Shown here: piece by piece, positions 61,697 through 64,000 of the stretch | How the letters are laid out: every line of letters starts with the position of its first letter | Numbering within the stretch: the first letter of the stretch is position 1 | Source of the DNA: Clostridium sp. chh4-2 | GTDB taxonomy: Bacteria; Bacillota; Clostridia; Lachnospirales; Lachnospiraceae | Length of the DNA: 64,000 bases | NCBI RefSeq assembly: GCF_002899675.1 | Contig: NZ_PKUU01000002.1 | Location: forward strand, 1-64,000 | Direction: 5' to 3' | Translations under genes and position numbers: made by a program | Notes under the pieces: model-generated | What the model was told of the DNA's origin: nothing | What the model saw: the letters and a program-made list of their open reading frames with translations, nothing else | Database searches by the model: none

Positions 61697-63460
61697 ATGA
61701 GGACATTTGAAGAGATAAAGAATACGATTGAGACTGGGTTAGGCATGCATCCATGCGATTTGAAGCTTTCCAATGTTAAACTTGTTAATGTATTTTCAGG
61801 AGAAATTTACGATACCAATATCTATATTAAAGACAAACGGATCGTATCCATTGACCCGGATGCAAAACTGGAAGCAAAGGAAGTGTTGGAGTGCGGGGGA
61901 AGCTATGCGCTGCCGGGACTGATCGATGCCCATATGCATTTTGAATCCACTATGCTGTCTCCGGAGGCGCTGGCCTCTGTGGTTGTCCCTCAGGGAACCA
62001 CGACTTTATGCGCTGATCTTATGGAAATTGCCAATGTGGCGGGAGGTGACGGCCTTAACGCCATGCTTCAGTCCATGAGCCGCCTGCCTTACCGGATGCT
62101 GATCGAAGTGTCGTCGAGAGTGCCGACCGCGCCGGGGCTGGAAACAACCGGAGCCATTCTGGGGGCGAAGGAAGTGGCTGAAATTATGGATTGGGACGAG
62201 AGCATAAGCCTTGGAGAGCTGGACCCGTCTAAAATACTGTTTGTGAAAGAAGAGTACATACAGAAAATCGCGGATACGCTGGCAAGAAGAAAGATCGTCA
62301 ACGGCCACGCCATCGGCAGGCTGGGACAGCAGCTCAATGTCTATGCCTCTTCCGGAATCTCGGATGACCATGAATGTGTGAACGTTCAGGAGATGAAAGA
62401 ACGGCTGAAGGTTGGAATGAAAGTGCTGATCCGGGAAGGCAGCAGCGAGCGCAACGTGGATGAGCTGGTGAAGGGGATTGTGGAAGAACATATGAAGACC
62501 GATAATCTGATGTTCTGTACGGATGATAAACATGCCAGGGAGATTCAGACGGAAGGCCATATTAATTACAATGTGAGCCGGGCTATGGAACTGGGGCTGG
62601 AACCGATGGATGCCATTCAGATGGCGACTGTGAATACGGCGAAGCATTTCCGGCTGGAGGATGAGATCGGAAGCATTACCCCGGGACGTCTGGCGGACAT
62701 TCTGCTTGTTAAGGATTTGCGGACGGTGAAGCCGGAAACCGTTATTTTCGAAGGAAAGATCGTGGCTCAAAACGGATCTTTGCTGGAAGAATGCAAAGTG
62801 GGCGATTATCCGGAATGGATCAAGCATACGGTCATTTTAAAACGGGAGATCACCCCGTCTTCCTTCCTGGTAAAGTCGAAAAAGGAAGGGGATTCCACCA
62901 AAGTACAGGTAATTGATATGATTCCGAGACAGATTATCAATAACCGGATGGAAGCGGTTCTTCCTGTGAACGAGGGATTCATACAGCCGGATCTTTCCAA
63001 AGATATTCTGAAACTGGCTGTTGTGGAACGTTATGGTAAAAATGGTAATGTTGGGATCGGATTTGTTCATGGTTTTGAACTGGAAAAGGGAGCGTTAGCC
63101 TATTCCATGTCCCACGACCATCATAATATTGTGGTGGTAGGAACAAATGATCAGGATATGGCGGCTGCGGTGAATGAAGTGGCCAGGCTGAATGGCGGTT
63201 TGTCCGCAGCTTGTGACGGACAGATTATAAACAGCATGGAACTTCCAATCGGCGGTTTGATGAGCGAAAAAACGGCGGAAGAGGTGATGGCTCAGCTGGA
63301 TATTCTGAATGAGGATGCCAAGAAACTGGGATGCAGAATGGATGCGCCTTTTATGTCCCTCAGCTTTATCTCCCTCCCTACCGTACCGGAACTGGGACTG
63401 ACCGATCTGGGGCTTGTGGATGTGCTGGAACATAAGCTGACAGAGCTGGAATTGGATTGA
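61697..63460 (+). CDS. ade: Adenine deaminase
   Basis: A 587-residue amidohydrolase that converts adenine to hypoxanthine and ammonia. The metal motif is GLIDAHMHFESTMLSP, and VNGHAIG and FCTDDKHA provide further ligands. The C-terminal adenine-deaminase-specific domain (SHDHHNIVVVGTNDQDMA, MELPIGGLMS) is complete. With the permease upstream it allows use of adenine as a nitrogen and purine source. Confidence 0.96.
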   Translation: MRTFEEIKNTIETGLGMHPCDLKLSNVKLVNVFSGEIYDTNIYIKDKRIVSIDPDAKLEAKEVLECGGSYALPGLIDAHMHFESTMLSPEALASVVVPQGTTTLCADLMEIANVAGGDGLNAMLQSMSRLPYRMLIEVSSRVPTAPGLETTGAILGAKEVAEIMDWDESISLGELDPSKILFVKEEYIQKIADTLARRKIVNGHAIGRLGQQLNVYASSGISDDHECVNVQEMKERLKVGMKVLIREGSSERNVDELVKGIVEEHMKTDNLMFCTDDKHAREIQTEGHINYNVSRAMELGLEPMDAIQMATVNTAKHFRLEDEIGSITPGRLADILLVKDLRTVKPETVIFEGKIVAQNGSLLEECKVGDYPEWIKHTVILKREITPSSFLVKSKKEGDSTKVQVIDMIPRQIINNRMEAVLPVNEGFIQPDLSKDILKLAVVERYGKNGNVGIGFVHGFELEKGALAYSMSHDHHNIVVVGTNDQDMAAAVNEVARLNGGLSAACDGQIINSMELPIGGLMSEKTAEEVMAQLDILNEDAKKLGCRMDAPFMSLSFISLPTVPELGLTDLGLVDVLEHKLTELELD

Positions 63461-63564
63461 TGAAACCTTGTTTTTATTACGGGGAAGAATTACAGACAGG
63501 AGAGGTATAACCTGTAGTTATTAAAAATATATAAAATAGATATAAACTATTTATAAACAATCCG

Positions 63565-63593
63565 TTGACTTCTTTAAGATGAAGTGATAAATT
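63565..63593 (+). promoter_or_regulatory. Promoter of cstA
   Basis: TTGACT (63565-63570), 17 bp, TAAATT (63588-63593). Confidence 0.55.
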
Positions 63594-63684
63594 GTTAGAC
63601 AAAGAAAAAAGGATATTGAGAAATGCAGCATTTTCTGAGATTCCCGATTCTTAAACCTAATTATTACATAAAGGAGTGGCAATT

Positions 63685-64000
63685 ATGAATGGTTTATCTA
63701 TGATGATTTTAGCTGTAGTTGTGTTAGGCGGAGCCTATCTGATTTACGGCAGATATCTTGTGAAGAAATGGGGAATTGATCCGGAAGCCAAAACGCCTGC
63801 TTATGAGATGCAGGACGGCGTAGACTATGTTCCGGCGGATACCAACGTGGTGTTCGGCCATCAGTTCGCATCCATCGCCGGCGCAGGCCCAATCAACGGA
63901 CCGATTCAGGCCGCTATGTTCGGCTGGCTTCCGGTTATGCTTTGGATTCTGTTAGGAGGCGTGTTCTTCGGTGCGGTTCAGGATTTTTCGGCCATGTATG
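63685..64000 (+). CDS. cstA: CstA family peptide/pyruvate transporter, cut by window end
   Basis: The first 105 codons of a carbon-starvation family protein; the frame is open at base 64000. ATG 63685 follows AAGGAG. The N-terminal helix is MILAVVVLGGAYLIYGRYL, then DYVPADTNVVFGHQFASIAG and GPINGPIQAAMFGWLPVML, nearly invariant in CstA. Family members import pyruvate or peptides during starvation. Confidence 0.92.
   Translation, partial: MNGLSMMILAVVVLGGAYLIYGRYLVKKWGIDPEAKTPAYEMQDGVDYVPADTNVVFGHQFASIAGAGPINGPIQAAMFGWLPVMLWILLGGVFFGAVQDFSAMY

Noticed and set aside
62006..62827. 273-codon open frame on - opposite adenine deaminase
   Set aside because: Antisense shadow of a complete ade gene.

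Overview
This window looks like chromosome from a Clostridia member of the Bacillota, most likely a Lachnospiraceae gut anaerobe. The evidence is strong Shine-Dalgarno sites with some TTG/GTG starts, the gene order ireB-ruvX-yrzB-fur-rnj, a dimeric GlyRS, a pyruvate phosphate dikinase that closely resembles the Clostridium symbiosum enzyme as I remember it, two reverse rubrerythrins, and no respiratory genes. I cannot name the species. Most genes are on the + strand; I see no rRNA, tRNA or CRISPR array.

Region 1 (1-24.9 kb) is core housekeeping: a TSUP permease, prmA, rsmE, a cysteine desulfurase with thiI (tRNA 4-thiouridine), an HPr-like protein that has lost its catalytic histidine loop, mtaB, ireB-ruvX-yrzB-fur-rnj, an MltG-like stub with trmR and a U32 peptidase-family protein (tRNA 5-methoxyuridine), a YdcF protein, an M16C protease, era, recO, a lipoprotein with glyQS, a MATE pump and ppdK.

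Region 2 (25-36 kb) is accessory. A hybrid histidine kinase and a chemotaxis receptor face a regulator with two GntR DNA-binding domains. Then comes a three-gene cassette (HNH nuclease, Cys-rich protein of unknown function, FRG-domain protein) that I consider the best candidate for an undescribed system, possibly defensive. An IS30-family transposase follows, with an unusual run of five 20-bp repeats downstream.

Region 3 (36-52 kb) is small metabolic and redox units, several with their own regulators: a sugar-acid set (PdxA2, LarA-like nickel-pincer enzyme, UxaA-like lyase), a MerR regulator beside a diaminopentanoate-dehydrogenase-like gene with matching operators, a roughly 290-bp near-palindrome, yaaA and bcp, a LysR/flavin reductase/SDR/flavodoxin cluster, and an MBL hydrolase/SLC13 permease/LysR cluster.

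Region 4 (52-64 kb) holds a cyclophilin lipoprotein, TfoX-N and GNAT proteins, two nearly identical reverse rubrerythrin genes with duplicated promoters and a shared dyad, a secreted membrane-anchored protein, a P-loop/GNAT fusion, a GNAT/DUF3795 fusion, and an adenine-use module (GntR regulator, purine permease, adenine deaminase) with a repeated operator. The start of a cstA gene is cut by the window end.

Functions come from recognising families by eye; no searches were run. Promoter spacings and repeat arms were read directly from the bases.
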